Part shown: positions 1 through 9,310 of the stretch, in pieces
Layout: every line of letters begins with the position of its first letter
Position numbering within the stretch: position 1 is the stretch's first letter
Origin: Marinicella algicola
GTDB taxonomy: Bacteria > Pseudomonadota > Gammaproteobacteria > Xanthomonadales > Marinicellaceae
Direction: 5' to 3'
Assembly (NCBI RefSeq): GCF_028401385.1
Contig: NZ_JAQOMR010000001.1
Coordinates: forward strand, 126,501 to 190,500
DNA: 64,000 bases
Translations under genes and position numbers: made by a program
Notes under the pieces: model-generated
What the model was told of the DNA's origin: nothing
The model's input: the letters and a program-made list of their open reading frames with translations, nothing else
Databases searched by the model: none

Positions 1-781
1 GAGCCATGTAGAGCGAGACTAAAACCGGTGCCGTGAGGCCGAGTTCGCTCAGCCGCAGCGGCAGAAAGACCGGCAAGGCATAAAGCATGACAGCCTGCGT
101 TACGACCAGGAAGTAAACGGCGATGAGGGCTGGCCGGAGCAGTAGGGTGAGGAGGGATCCCTGTCCCGATCCGGACTTGGCTCACTCCCGGACCTGGGAA
201 TGACGGCCAGCGCGGCGAGACCCAGGGGCACGCCCACGGCGTTCAGACTGAAGGTGGCGTGCCACGAGAAAGCCGTGGCCAGGCCGCCGCCGATGATGGG
301 AAACAGAACGCCGCCCAAGCTGGTCGCCGTGGTGCGCCAGCCCATGACACGGTCACGGATTGCACCGCGATAAAGCGACAGCATTGCCACCGTGGTTCCG
401 GCGAAAACGAACGCCGCTCCGATGCCGAAGATCGCACGGCTGACGATTAATGCCGAATAGCTGGATGCGACGATCCCCGCGCTGCCGGCCAGCCCGTAGA
501 GCAGCAGGCCGCCGGCCAGTGGCCCGCGCGCCCCCATCGGTCGATCATCCAGCCTGCCAGCGGGCTGACGATGGCAATAACAAGCCCGTGCATAGTGAGA
601 ATGAGGCCGGCCGCCGTTCCATCTACCCCGAGATCACCGCGCATGAGTTCCACGATCGGTGTGATGGCGGATCCAGCCATCACCGCGAGCGTCGAGGCGA
701 GCAGCAGCAGCGTCAGCGCAACGCGATAAGGGATCTGAGCTTCTCGGAGTCTTCTCCGTCGATAACCGGCATTGCATGCAT
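1..781 (-). pseudogene. MFS drug/metabolite transporter, frameshifted and cut by the window edge
   Basis: Transmembrane-rich product of the major facilitator superfamily, probably an efflux pump. The N-terminal segment (447-683) reads MAGSAITPIVELMRGDLG and has the MFS loop motif GWMIDRWGR. A frame change near 540-600 then leads into the segment 100-537, which has several membrane helices. A further frame change near 140 continues into helices that run off the left edge. The start region (ATG at 781) is in yet another frame, so at least three indels are needed to read one protein. A TetR regulator lies divergently on the other side of the IS5 element, the usual layout for a repressor/efflux pair. 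The MFS call is firm; the substrate is unknown. Confidence 0.7.
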
Positions 782-794
782 GGACTTCTTCCTA

Positions 795-1638
795 GGCTCA
801 GGACCTATTAAATCACTTGCGACGTTCTCTTCGTTTTGATTCATTGGACTCGAATGGAGAACCGCAATGAGTGATTTTCCGCTGCTGTCGCAGGCGCAGA
901 TGCGCCGGATTGAACCTTATTTCCCGCTGTCCCACGGTGTGCCTCGTGTTGATGATCGGCTGATCGTGAGCGGCATTGTCTTTGTCTTGCGCAATGGTTT
1001 GCGATGGCGCGATGCGCCGAAGGAATATGGACCGCACAAGACGATCTATAATCGCTTCATCCGCTGGAGCAGGCTTGGTGTGTTCAACAGGATTTTCGCT
1101 GAATTGGCGGCCGAATGCGGTGAGCCGGAACAGTTGATGATCGACGCCACGCATTTGAAAGCACATCGCACCGCAGCCAGTCTGCTAAAAAGGGATGTTC
1201 CCAGACGTATCGGGCGCACCAAAGGCGGCCTGAACTCCAAGCTGCATGCGGTTTGCGATGGCCATGGCCGACCACTGATCATGCTGTTGAGCGAAGGGCA
1301 GACGAGCGACTACAAAGGTGCTGCCCGAATGATAGAATCCTTTCCCAAAGCAAAGACGTTACTGGCCGACAAAGGCTACGATGCCGACTGGTTTCGAGAG
1401 GCCTTGGCGGAGCGCAAAATCAAGGCCTGCATTCCATCGAGGGCGAACAGAAAGGTCCCAATAGCGCATGACCGCAAGCTCTACCAAAAGCGTCATAAAA
1501 TCGAGAACATGTTTGGCAGGCTCAAGGACTGGCGCCGAATTCACACCCGATACGACCGTTGTGCACACACTTTCTTCTCAAGCATATGCATCGCTGCTGC
1601 TGTTATCTTCTGGCTATGATTTTAACGAGTCCTGAGCC
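795..1638 (+). mobile_element. IS5-family element (IS427-like), complete
   Basis: 844-bp insertion sequence with terminal inverted repeats GGCTCAGGAC at 795-804 and GTCCTGAGCC at 1629-1638. It is flanked by a TA dinucleotide on each side (793-794 and 1639-1640), the target duplication typical of the IS427 subgroup, so the pre-insertion site was CCTAGG. One transposase gene fills it. The element sits between the divergent MFS and TetR genes and separates the MFS start from most of the shared control region. Confidence 0.9.
867..1619 (+). CDS. IS5-family transposase (single ORF)
   Basis: 250-residue DDE transposase of the IS427 subgroup. The N-terminal DUF4096-type segment includes the motif NGLRWRDAPKEYGPHKTIYNR. 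The catalytic residues are visible as the Asp in LMIDATHLKAH, the Asp in LLADKGYDADWF and the Glu in KIENMFGRLKDWRR, which also carries the expected Y/R/K context. Many relatives are split into two overlapping frames read by frameshifting, but this copy is one continuous frame. It fills the element from 72 bp inside the left repeat almost to the right repeat. It should be functional. Confidence 0.92.
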   Translation: MSDFPLLSQAQMRRIEPYFPLSHGVPRVDDRLIVSGIVFVLRNGLRWRDAPKEYGPHKTIYNRFIRWSRLGVFNRIFAELAAECGEPEQLMIDATHLKAHRTAASLLKRDVPRRIGRTKGGLNSKLHAVCDGHGRPLIMLLSEGQTSDYKGAARMIESFPKAKTLLADKGYDADWFREALAERKIKACIPSRANRKVPIAHDRKLYQKRHKIENMFGRLKDWRRIHTRYDRCAHTFFSSICIAAAVIFWL

Positions 1639-1751
1639 TAGGTGAGACGAAACATTGTGGAAGAATGTGCCACTTCGTATAATTTGTTAATCAGTGGCGT
1701 TTTATGATTGAGCGCAATTGCGCTTCAGCAGCGATATGATTAATATGCGGT
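1639..1751. promoter_or_regulatory. MFS/tetR divergent control region with palindromic operator
   Basis: Intergenic stretch between IS5 and the TetR gene. It contains a perfect 14-bp palindrome, AGCGCAATTGCGCT at 1711-1724, about 28 bp before the likely TetR start. This is a good candidate for the repressor's own operator. IS5 now separates it from the MFS gene on the other side. The assignment rests on position and symmetry only. Confidence 0.5.
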
Positions 1752-2425
1752 ATGGAACCTAGCGCCAGCACCTAGACAATCGGCGGCTGCCACTTCGGGA
1801 ACGAAAGAAACTTCGCACCCGTCAGGCGCTCGCTGACACCGCTCTTGAGCTTTTTACCGAGAAAGGCTTTGCCGCGACGACTCTCGATGAACTGGTCGAT
1901 CGCGTAGACGTCTCGAAGAGAACCTTCTTCCGCTACTTCGCTTCCAAAGAGGACGTCGCGATAGCAACCGAAGCCGAGTTCTGGGAGGCCTATATCGATG
2001 AGGTTCGCGACCGCGACGTGCAGGGGCGCTTTCTCGCCTTCCTGAGAGAGGCTCTCCTGGCCTCGCTCCGCTCAATGGACGCGGAGTGGGACAGGCGTTT
2101 CCTCCAGACGCGAAGGATTGTGGCTTACGCAGGCAGTTCCGTTTTGTACGACCACTCGGAGCTTGCTTCGCTGCGAGCACAGAGGCAGTTGATCGACGTT
2201 CTCGGAGACAAAATCGGCATAGTCGGCCGGGAGGATGTCCGTTTCCGCATGCTCGGCGAATTCGTGCTCGGCGCGTGGCGCTGCGGCGCCAGTAATTGGG
2301 TTGCCGGTAGAGGATCGGAAGCGCAAGGCATTCGCGGGCATGGTGGCCGCGATATGCTCATCCGCAGAGTGGAGGAAGCATTTGATGCGATTCCCGAAAC
2401 CCTTTCGCTTGCTGCACGTGGATGA
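1752..2425 (+). pseudogene. TetR-family transcriptional regulator, N-terminal frameshift
   Basis: A helix-turn-helix domain is clear in the frame that ends at 2425: ALELFTEKGFAATTLDEL followed by VDVSKRTFFRYFASKEDV, then a TetR ligand domain ending ...RVEEAFDAIPETLSLAARG. That frame has no start upstream of the helix-turn-helix, because a stop precedes it. The plausible start ATG at 1752 is in another frame and needs one indel near 1770. The first in-frame ATG (2018) would delete the DNA-binding domain and is not a credible start. Probably the repressor of the divergent MFS gene. Confidence 0.75.
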
Positions 2426-2809
2426 GGCAAACGCTCAGAACTTTCAGACGAGAAAGTCATTCCAGACCGCGTACGTGTGTTTCTCGACAGTTTTCTGGAC
2501 TACCTGTGACGAGATGCTTTCGGATTGAGTTGGTAGACCCTTGGGCCGCGCGACCCGTTGCAGGGCGCTGATCCGAAGGGACGGCGTTAGGGGCAACGTT
2601 ATTCTCGTTGATCCGCAGTTTCCATTCCACGTTCAACGTCGACGGCGCGGCGCCGAACTGACCACGGCAATGTTGTTTTGAAAGGCGCCCGACATAAGCC
2701 TGCTCTTGGGCGTCGTAAGGGTTTGGTTTCGATCAATGAGTTGAACTGTTTCGGAAATTGGCGCCAGCGCAGGGATGCGCACTGACGCTCTCTAACTTCG
2801 TAAGGATCA
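2426..2809. other. Gene-free stretch before IS3
   Basis: No convincing coding sequence on either strand; the short open frames have no recognisable domain. The stretch must contain the left junction of the IS3 element, which I could not locate by inverted-repeat matching. It does not contain the missing half of the ABC ATPase gene found beyond the right end of the element, so this is not a simple insertion. Confidence 0.5.
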
Positions 2810-3175
2810 ATGCTCATGCGGCCGCCCGGAAAAGCACGTCAAGGTGGGCGTTTGTCCCCGCAATCACAGCCCCGCTTTCCAAGCGAAAGTCGCGCTTGCC
2901 GCGATCCAGGGCGAAAAGACGATGGTGGAGCTTTCGCAGCAGTTCGGCATCCACGCCAACCAGATCAAGCAATGGAAAGATCAATTGCTCGAAGGCGCGA
3001 TGAACGTCTTCGATGATGGGCGCAAGGAAGACGCCGCGCCTGTCGTTGACGTCAATAACCTTCATGCGAAGATCGGCGAACTGACGTTGGAGAACGATGC
3101 TCCGCCGAGCCACAGGTCTCGGCTGCGATAACCGGCGCGCTCGGCAAGGCCGGATTGCTGAGCGGAAAACGATGA
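2810..3175 (+). pseudogene. IS3-family transposase OrfA, frameshifted
   Basis: Small HTH_28/transposase_8-type protein. Recognisable segments are RNHSPAFQAKVALAAIQGEK, LSQQFGIHANQIKQWKDQLL (the helix-turn-helix) and LHAKIGELTLEN. The C-terminal segment GALGKAGLLSGKR is in a different frame after about 3093. Another frame change separates the ATG at 2810 from the domain. The correct stop TGA (3173-3175) overlaps the start of orfB as ATGA, typical of this group. Confidence 0.75.
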
Positions 3176-4002
3176 TCGACCGGAACCATACCCTTCCCAT
3201 TTCCCGTCAGGCCCGGGCTCTCGGCATCAGCCGTGGCAGTGTCTACTATCTGCCTCGGGCGACATCGGCGGCAGATCTGGCGCTGATGCGCCGGATTGAC
3301 GAGCTGCATCTGGACTACCCCTTCGCCGGAAGCCGGATGCTGCAGGGGCTTTTGACAGCGGAAGGCCATCACGTCGGGCGGCTGCACGTCAGAACGCTGA
3401 TGAGGAAGATGGGTATTGAGGCCATATACCGCCGTGCGAACACCTCGAAACCGGCGCCGGGCCACAAGATTTATCCGTATCTCCTGAAGAATGTTGCGGT
3501 CACCCGCCCCAATCAGGCCTGGGCACTCGACATCACGTATGTGCCGATGGCGCGAGGCTTTGTCTATCTCTGTGCCGTCATCGACTGGTTCAGCCGCCGG
3601 GTGTTGTCGTGGAAGCTTTCGATCACGCTGGAAGCCGCGTTCTGCATTGAAGCCGTCGAGGAAGCGCTCGCCCGATATGGCAAGCCCGAGATATTCAGCA
3701 GCGATCAGGGATCGCAGTTCACATCTATTGATTTTACCGGCGTTCTGAAAGACGCCGAGATCAAGATATCGATGGATGGCAAGGACGCATGGCGCGACAA
3801 CGTCTTCGTCGAGCGGCTTTGGCGGTCTATCAAATATGAAGAGGTTTATCTTCACGCCTACAAGACGGTCGCAGAAGCCCGAGCCGGGATCGGACGATAT
3901 CTGACCTTTTACAACAGCCGCCGTCCGCATTCATCGCTTGACCGGAAGACACCCGATCAGGCTTACTTCAACGCGCTGCCCGCGATATCAGAGGCAATAT
4001 AA
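3172..4002 (+). CDS. IS3-family transposase OrfB
   Basis: 276-residue integrase-core transposase starting MIDRNHTLPISRQARALGIS at an ATG that overlaps the orfA stop. It has the HTH_21-like segment (RRIDELHLDYPFAGSRMLQG) and an rve core with catalytic Asp in WALDITYVPM, Asp in SSDQGSQF and Glu in DNVFVERLWRSIKYEEV. The C-terminus FYNSRRPHSSLDRKTPDQAY is complete. A version open from 3097 exists, but its first 25 residues are orfA sequence in the wrong frame. Confidence 0.92.
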   Translation: MIDRNHTLPISRQARALGISRGSVYYLPRATSAADLALMRRIDELHLDYPFAGSRMLQGLLTAEGHHVGRLHVRTLMRKMGIEAIYRRANTSKPAPGHKIYPYLLKNVAVTRPNQAWALDITYVPMARGFVYLCAVIDWFSRRVLSWKLSITLEAAFCIEAVEEALARYGKPEIFSSDQGSQFTSIDFTGVLKDAEIKISMDGKDAWRDNVFVERLWRSIKYEEVYLHAYKTVAEARAGIGRYLTFYNSRRPHSSLDRKTPDQAYFNALPAISEAI

Positions 4003-4041
4003 ACAAGGCCGAAAACCACTTAAGAACGACCATCAGCCCGT

Positions 4042-4512
4042 TCAAACAAACCGAGCCACTTCATTCTGCGGCAGGGCCGCAGCTTGTGCGAAGGAGAGCA
4101 GGTGGTTGAATGCAGTACGATTCGGATGAGTTGCCCGTGCATCCAGCAATGCGCCGATGGTCCGGGCTGGATCATTCAACTGGGTGATATGATGACCGGC
4201 GATCATAATTTCGCCCGATGTTGGCCCGGTCAACCCGAGCAGCATCCGCAAGGTTGTGCTCTTGCCCGCTCCGTTGGGGCCGAGGAAGCCGGTAATGACA
4301 CCCAGTTCCGCGGTGAATGACAGATCCTTCACCACCAGCTTATTGCCGTATCTCTTGGTAAGTAGATGCGCTCTAATGCCGGCTGCGGTTGCTTTTTCGA
4401 GATGCTGGTTGGTGTGACGCATCTCCCCATCTGTGAGAGGAAGAATTGCGTTCGATTGGATGTCTTGACTCATTCCGTGCGGTAGGGACCGGCAGTGCCC
4501 GATGATGCTCAT
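4042..4512 (-). pseudogene. ABC transporter ATP-binding protein, 3' part lost at the IS3 right end
   Basis: N-terminal third of an ABC ATPase of the antibiotic/multidrug exporter type. The Walker A motif GPNGAGKST lies in the context [20 protein letters not shown], followed by [17 protein letters not shown] and [20 protein letters not shown]. After SFAQAA the reading enters the IS3 end and finishes with [11 protein letters not shown], encoded by the IS. Q-loop, signature and Walker B motifs are lost, so the product cannot hydrolyse ATP. Several starts are possible (4512, 4475, 4422); the domain begins near 4390. The missing 3' portion was not found in the window. Confidence 0.8.
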
Positions 4513-4518
4513 TCCCGG

Positions 4519-4722
4519 CTACTCTAGGACATAGGCATAGGCATACGGGTAGGCGCATTCGGGGTTGATCTGTTCTGTTACGGGTTGCAAGCCACCGCCA
4601 AAGGCTTTCGAGACCGGAGCGGCGGCAATTGTCGCTAAAGAGGCAGCGAGCAGTGTACGGCGTGTTAATGGGAACTGTCCGCGTCTTTGCACGGCGATGG
4701 GGGCTTCTTGATCGTCAACCAT
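4519..4722 (-). CDS. Small protein with Tat-type signal peptide, function unknown
   Basis: 67 residues from ATG at 4722. The N-terminal region contains LTRRTLLAASLATIAAAPVSKA, which looks like a twin-arginine export signal (two Arg before a hydrophobic stretch and an Ala-X-Ala-like end). After it come only about 27 residues, ending with a Tyr/Ala-rich tail. It lies just downstream of the crotonase gene on the same strand and may be the truncated start of a longer periplasmic protein. I do not recognise a family. Confidence 0.4.
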   Translation of the reverse strand: MVDDQEAPIAVQRRGQFPLTRRTLLAASLATIAAAPVSKAFGGGLQPVTEQINPECAYPYAYAYVLE

Positions 4723-4804
4723 GCTCACTCCGGGAAAAGATGTGCCCTGCCGAGCAATCAAGGCGGGTGGCTTCGGCTGCTCGGTAGGACAACCCGATGC
4801 TTGA

Positions 4805-5653
4805 TTAAAAGGGATTGCGGGGATCGACCAGCAGCGCCGGATCCGGCACAACCGATTTGCTTGCCACGTTTGCCAGCATCTGATGCGCCATATGGAAACC
4901 GAAATCTTCGGAGAGCGCCTTCTTCCAGTGTCTTGACAGGATGTTGTGGGTCGCCCAGCGCGTATAGCGCGGCCTTTTCATTATGTACTGGGCGAGATCC
5001 CAGGCCCTTTGGAGAAGCACTTCACGGGGAAAGATCTCATTGACGAGACCGAGTTCGAGGGCCTTTGGCGCCGGAATGGATTTCGCCGCATAGATATAAT
5101 AGGCGGCGCGCTTTGGCCCCATCAGAGCCTGCAGCGCCATGCCTTGCCCGTCGCCCGGAGGGCTCCCCAACCAGAAGTGAGGGTCCATGAAATCCGCGTC
5201 CGGCGCCGAAAAGGTGACGTCGGACAGCAGTGCGAACTCCGTATGGACGCCGGGACCGTTGACGGCCGCGATGGTGGGCATGTCGACGCTGTAAATGAAG
5301 CTCTCTATATGCTTCCATCCGTCCATCATCCGCTGGAAGATATGATCCGGATCCAGTTCCGCCGCTGGTTTCGGATTGAGCCTTTTCGGATCGCCCATCA
5401 TCCATTTGTCCCCTGTGCCGGTCAGGATCAGCACCTGATTCTCGGGATCATTGCCGACATCCTGCCATACACGGGCCCAAGCATTGTGGGCGGCGTGGGT
5501 ATGTTTGTAGGGACCGTCGTCAGTGTGCATGCGAAGCTCGATGATGCCGCCCTCGCGCCGCATCTTGAAGAAGCTCTCATAACGCTTCGCGTAGTCATCG
5601 AACGATGTTGGGGCGGCATAGCCCTTCCATTCTGCGCGCGGATCCCAGGTCAT
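4805..5653 (-). CDS. Enoyl-CoA hydratase/isomerase-family protein, 6-oxocamphor-hydrolase-like
   Basis: 282-residue crotonase-fold enzyme. It reads VLILTGTGDKWMMGDPKRLN, TIAAVNGPGVHTEFALLSDV (oxyanion-hole region), DPHFWLGSPPGDG and ALELGLVNEIFP. The His/Asp-rich segment around DPHFW and PGDGQGM resembles beta-diketone hydrolases that cleave C-C bonds in cyclic diketones rather than CoA-dependent hydratases; that is inference from residue pattern. The start chosen is ATG at 5653 (MTWDPRAEWKGY), with GGAGG 8 bases upstream. The frame stays open to 5719, but residues beyond position 5678 are encoded by the IS256 element inserted 25 bp upstream of the start. Confidence 0.75.
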   Translation of the reverse strand: MTWDPRAEWKGYAAPTSFDDYAKRYESFFKMRREGGIIELRMHTDDGPYKHTHAAHNAWARVWQDVGNDPENQVLILTGTGDKWMMGDPKRLNPKPAAELDPDHIFQRMMDGWKHIESFIYSVDMPTIAAVNGPGVHTEFALLSDVTFSAPDADFMDPHFWLGSPPGDGQGMALQALMGPKRAAYYIYAAKSIPAPKALELGLVNEIFPREVLLQRAWDLAQYIMKRPRYTRWATHNILSRHWKKALSEDFGFHMAHQMLANVASKSVVPDPALLVDPRNPF

Positions 5654-5678
5654 GAGCGCTGCCTCCGGGAATGGGTTG

Positions 5679-7041
5679 GATCGTGTCCCTGCATGTGGTG
5701 TAGTTGGATCGGTGGTCACCAGTGTTTTCCGCTAGGGTCGGGTTGTCAAAGACCAACCTGATGGAAAGACCACCGATGACCGACGATATGATGAACCTGC
5801 GCTCACTGATTGAGAAGAGCGCCGATGCCGATTTGCTCCGCGAGATGATCGGCTTTGCCGCCGAGAAGCTGATGGCGCTGGAAGTGAGCGCGAAGACCGG
5901 CGCGGGCTATGGCGAGAAGAACGCGTTCCGGCATGCCCAGCGCAACGGCTACCGCGACCGGGACTGGGAGACGCGAGCAGGGACGGTGGAGCTTCGCATT
6001 CGAAGCTTCGCACCGGCAGCTATTTCCCGAGCTTCCTCGAACCACGGCGCATGGCCGAGAAGGCACTGACGGCGGTGATCCAGGAGGCCTATATCCAGGG
6101 CGTCTCGACCCGATCCGTCGATGATCTGGTGAAGGCCATGGGCATGTCTGGCATCTCCAAGAGCCAGGTCTCCCGACTTTGCGAGGAGATCGACGACAAG
6201 GTGAAGGCCTTTCTCGAAAGGCCTATTGAAGGAGAATGGCCCTACCTCTGGATTGATGCCACCTACATGAAGGTCCGGCGCGGCGGGCGGATCGTCTCCG
6301 TCGCCGTCATCATTGCCGTCGGCGTCAACACCGACGGCCGGCGCGAAGTGCTCGGCATGGAGGTTGGCACATCCGAGGCGGAGCCGATCTGGACGGAATT
6401 CCTGCGCAAGCTGACAAGGCGGGGTCTGCGCGGCGTCAAGCTGGTCGTCTCCGATGCCCACGAGGGCATCAAGGCAGCCGTGTCGAAGGTGCTTTGCGCC
6501 ACCTGGCAGAGGTGCCGGGTCCATTTCATGCGCAATGCGCTCGCCCATGCCGGGAAGAACGGGCGGCGGGTCGTCTCCGCCTTCATCGCCACCGCCTTTG
6601 CACAGGACACGCCGGAGGCGGCGAGCACCCAGTGGCGCAATGTTGCCGACCAGATCAGGCCGAACGTGCCGAAACTCGCCACGCTCATGGACAGCGCCGA
6701 ACAGGACGTGCTCGCCTATATGACCTTTCCCAGGCAGCATTGGGCCAAGCTTCACTCGACAAACCCGATCGAACGCCTGAACGGCGAGATCAAGCGCCGC
6801 ACCGAGGTCGTCGGCATTTTCCCCAACGATGACGCCATCGTCAGACTGGTCGGCGCGCTACTCCTCGAACAAAACGACGAGTGGGCCGTCCAGCGGTCCC
6901 GCTACATGACCCTTGAGACCATCGCCACAATGAGCGATGATCCGCTCATCAGCCTGCCCGCTGCGGCAAGCTGATCCGTTCCCGGCCCTGTCCGGAAGGC
7001 ATGGCGAACGCCGAAGCTACACCACGCTGCGGGACACGATC
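5679..7041 (+). mobile_element. IS256-family element with perfect 8-bp target duplication
   Basis: 1,363-bp element. Its ends are inverted repeats GATCGTGTCCC (5679-5689) and GGGACACGATC (7031-7041); the similarity continues inward to GTGGTGTAG (5695) and CTACACCAC (7017). It is flanked by direct repeats ATGGGTTG at 5671-5678 and 7042-7049, the 8-bp duplication usual for IS256-type transposition. Insertion was 25 bp upstream of the crotonase start codon, leaving the ribosome binding site intact but separating it from any native promoter. Confidence 0.95.
5776..6974 (+). pseudogene. IS256-family mutator-type transposase, one frameshift
   Basis: About 400-residue transposase in two frames. The first part, [14 protein letters not shown] to [10 protein letters not shown], runs to about 6000. 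The second, from [15 protein letters not shown], carries the catalytic Asp in [11 protein letters not shown], the Asp in [11 protein letters not shown] and the Glu in [22 protein letters not shown]. At 6000-6001 the sequence has ATTCG where the expected ATT CCG AAG CTT needs two C: a one-base contraction. With that base restored the protein is full length. Since the element's ends and target duplication are perfect, a sequencing error or a very recent mutation is likely. Confidence 0.85.
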
Positions 7042-7049
7042 ATGGGTTG

Positions 7050-7305
7050 TTAAAGCTGCGATCGAGGTGGGCGCGAGGAACTCGACTGTCAGCGAAGTCG
7101 ACTGGCCTCTTGCCCATGACGTGCAATGGTATTTTTCATGGAGGTTACTCTCGTTTCAACACCGCCGCAGGCTGCGGAGGCGGCTCGCAAACAACAATGA
7201 AACGCAAGAATTGCGTGGACATTACAGGCCCGAGCCACGAATGGAGGCGGATGCCCCCTGTCAGAGAGGTTTTCCTTTTCGGGGCCTGCGGACTGCTCTT
7301 CGTGC
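7050..7305. other. Gene-free stretch between IS256 and the histidine kinase gene
   Basis: 256 bases with no supported gene. The first part would have been directly upstream of the crotonase gene before IS256 inserted and may hold its native promoter. The rest is the 3' flank of the histidine kinase gene. Long open frames here continue antisense into the kinase gene and are shadows. Confidence 0.5.
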
Positions 7306-8644
7306 TTAAAGCCGCATTGTTACCTTGGTGCCGTTGGAGCCGCTTTCGATACTGGCATACCCGCCATGTTTTTCGACGATTTGCTTTACCAGGCTCAATC
7401 CAAGTCCGGCCCCCGGCTGTTCGGGACCACGCGGTAGAAAGGCTCGAACACCAATTCCTGATGATCTGCCGGGATGCCGGGCCCTTCGTCGCTCACGCTG
7501 ATTTCGCCGTCCGCCAAGGCGGAGACCGTGATTGTCCCATAGCCGTTGCCGTGCTCGATGGCGTTGCGGATGAGGTTGCCGATCGCTCGGCGCAGGGCGG
7601 AACTGTCGCCTTTGCGCTCGACGCACATTGCGTCGCCCTGAAACGACATCTCGTAACCTGCCGCGATTGCGAGCGGCGCGAGATCCGCCACCGCCATGCG
7701 CGCGACATCGATGAGATCCACCGTTTCGTCGAGATCGACCGTTTGGTGGCCGCGCTCGAAGTCGAGGAGTTGTTCTGCCATATCCGCCAAACGCGCAACG
7801 TCATCCAGCAATCGCCTGCGCTCCGGCCCTTCAGACAGACCCTCGATGCGTGTTTGCACAATCGCGATCGGCGTCCTGAGTTCATGCGCCGCGTCGATCA
7901 AAAAGCGCTGGCGTTTCCTGAACTCATTCTCAATACGGTCGAGCGCGCCGTTAAACGCGATGACCAGAGGAGCAACCTCTTTGGGGATGCCAGCCACAGG
8001 AAGACGGTCCCCACGCCGTTCAGGTTCGATTTGCGACGCCATGTCAGCGACGTCGCTTACGCGCACGATCGAACGCCCGACAATTTGGGGAATTGCGAGA
8101 AAGATTGCCGGCAGCGCAATCGCAAGCAACGAGAGGTAGATCGGATAGGCCTCTTCGAGGATCGCAAGAACAGGCCACCCTTTGCCGGCGATACCGCCGA
8201 AGAGAATCCTGACTTCCCCGACCGGCGTCTCGACGTCTTCGATCGATGCGATTTCACGCACACCGCTTGCCCCGCGAATATCGGCCGAATGAAACAGATG
8301 CACGAGCGGAACAATGGCGGCATAGGTTGCGGGGACAGTTCCTTGGGAAAGAGAAGCCCCGTCGGTTGTGGCAACCACGAACCAAAGCCCTCGTTCCGCT
8401 CGATCAACGATCGAAGTGCCGGTGTTTCCTTGATTGCGAGCTGGCCTTGGCGATCGCGCTCGATCGCCTCCGCCACGGCGGATTTGACCTCTTGCTCCAT
8501 GGCGATATTCGGCGAAAGAACCATCGTGGCATAGACGGAAAGCCCGATAATAACGACAGCAATGACGACCGTGATCACGAGACTGAGCTGCCAGCTCAAT
8601 CTCCATCGGAGCGAGGGATTGGGTTGATGTCCTGCACGCATCAT
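7306..8644 (-). pseudogene. Two-component sensor histidine kinase, frameshifted
   Basis: Inner-membrane sensor kinase of the EnvZ/QseC type. From ATG at 8644 it has a first membrane helix (LSLVITVVIAVVIIGLSVYA), a periplasmic sensing segment, a second helix (YLSLLAIALPAIFLAIPQIV), a HAMP region, the HisKA motif DAAHELRTPIAIVQTRIEGL with the phospho-accepting His, the N box NLIRNAIEHGNG, the G1 box DEGPGIP and the G2 box GLGLSLVKQIVEKHGG. Frame changes occur near 8390 and near 7430. The start overlaps the stop of the response regulator (ATGATG/TGA), so the pair is translationally coupled. The signal is unknown. Confidence 0.82.
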
Positions 8645-9310
8645 TCTTCCCTCAGAAGATATCCGACACCTCGGATATTGTGGATCGTTACCCCGCATCG
8701 GCGTCCGCCAACCGCTTTCGCAGTCGCGAAATGTGGGCATCAAGAGCGTTGGATTGTATTTCCTCCTCGTAATTGTAGACCGCATCCTCAAGCGCCGAGC
8801 GAAGAACGGTTTTTCCTTCCGCCTGGCGAGTGCCTGCCGGACCAGAAGTTCGCGCCTGGGAAGATCAAGCGGCACGGAGCCCGACAGGACATCGAGATGC
8901 AGCGGGTCGATGTGCAATCGCCCTACCCGAATAGTCTGTTCCTCCAGGGTTGGGGGTCGCCGTAGCACGGCTCGCACCCGCGCCATCAGTTCCTCGATGA
9001 GAAACGGCTTGCCCAAATAATCGTCCGCGCCAAGGTCCAGCCCCTCGACACGCTCCATTGGTTCGTTTCTGGCCGTCAGCACAAGGACGGGCGTATCAAC
9101 CCCGGCCCGCCTCAACTTCGGAATGAACGTCAGGCCCTCGCCATCGGGCAATCGCCGGTCCAGGAGAATGGCGTCGTAGTTGTTTTGAAGTGTAAGTTCA
9201 AATGCATCCGCGAGATATAAGGTATGGTCCGTGACAATGCCTTGCTTGCTCAGCGCCGCCGACAGCGCATTCGCCAACTCCCTTTCATCTTCAATCAGCA
9301 GGAGTCTCAT
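8641..9310 (-). pseudogene. OmpR/PhoB-family response regulator, frameshifted in the DNA-binding domain
   Basis: The receiver domain is intact: LLLIEDERELANALSAAL, phospho-acceptor Asp in DAILLDRRLPDGEG, Thr in LVLTARNEP and Lys in GKPFLIEEL. The winged-helix effector follows but changes frame after RQALARRKEK (near 8810) and again near 8695. The conserved end VTIHNIRGVGYLLREE is in a different frame and stops at 8641. Without the indels it is a normal regulator of about 220 residues. It partners the kinase gene directly downstream, with a 4-base overlap. Confidence 0.82.

Larger units (their letters stand above)
2810..4081 (+). mobile_element. IS3-family element, copy 1 (left end unresolved)
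   Basis: Contains orfA (HTH) and orfB (DDE integrase-type) in the usual overlapping arrangement. The right end is fixed at 4081 by comparison with the relic at 30033-30533: the two are nearly identical up to GGCAGGGCCGCA and diverge at the next base. The left end is not certain. The seven bases TGCGGCC at 2817 match the reverse complement of the right end but may be chance. At its right end the element interrupts an ABC ATPase gene on the opposite strand. Confidence 0.75.

Noticed and set aside
2817..2823. TGCGGCC as the left inverted repeat of IS3 copy 1
   Set aside because: Only seven bases match the right end and the position lies within the start of orfA; not enough to call an end.
5654..5719. 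N-terminal extension of the crotonase to 5719
   Set aside because: Those codons beyond 5678 belong to the IS256 end; the start at 5653 has its own ribosome binding site.
7047..8534. A 495-codon open frame on the plus strand
   Set aside because: It is antisense to the histidine kinase gene, which shows all kinase motifs; the plus-strand product has no recognisable domain.
8057..9310. A 417-codon open frame that looks like a response regulator fused to a histidine kinase
   Set aside because: The fusion arises from frameshifts in the regulator's DNA-binding domain. The correct regulator end (VTIHNIRGVGYLLREE, stop 8641) and kinase start (8644) are present in other frames with a normal 4-base overlap.
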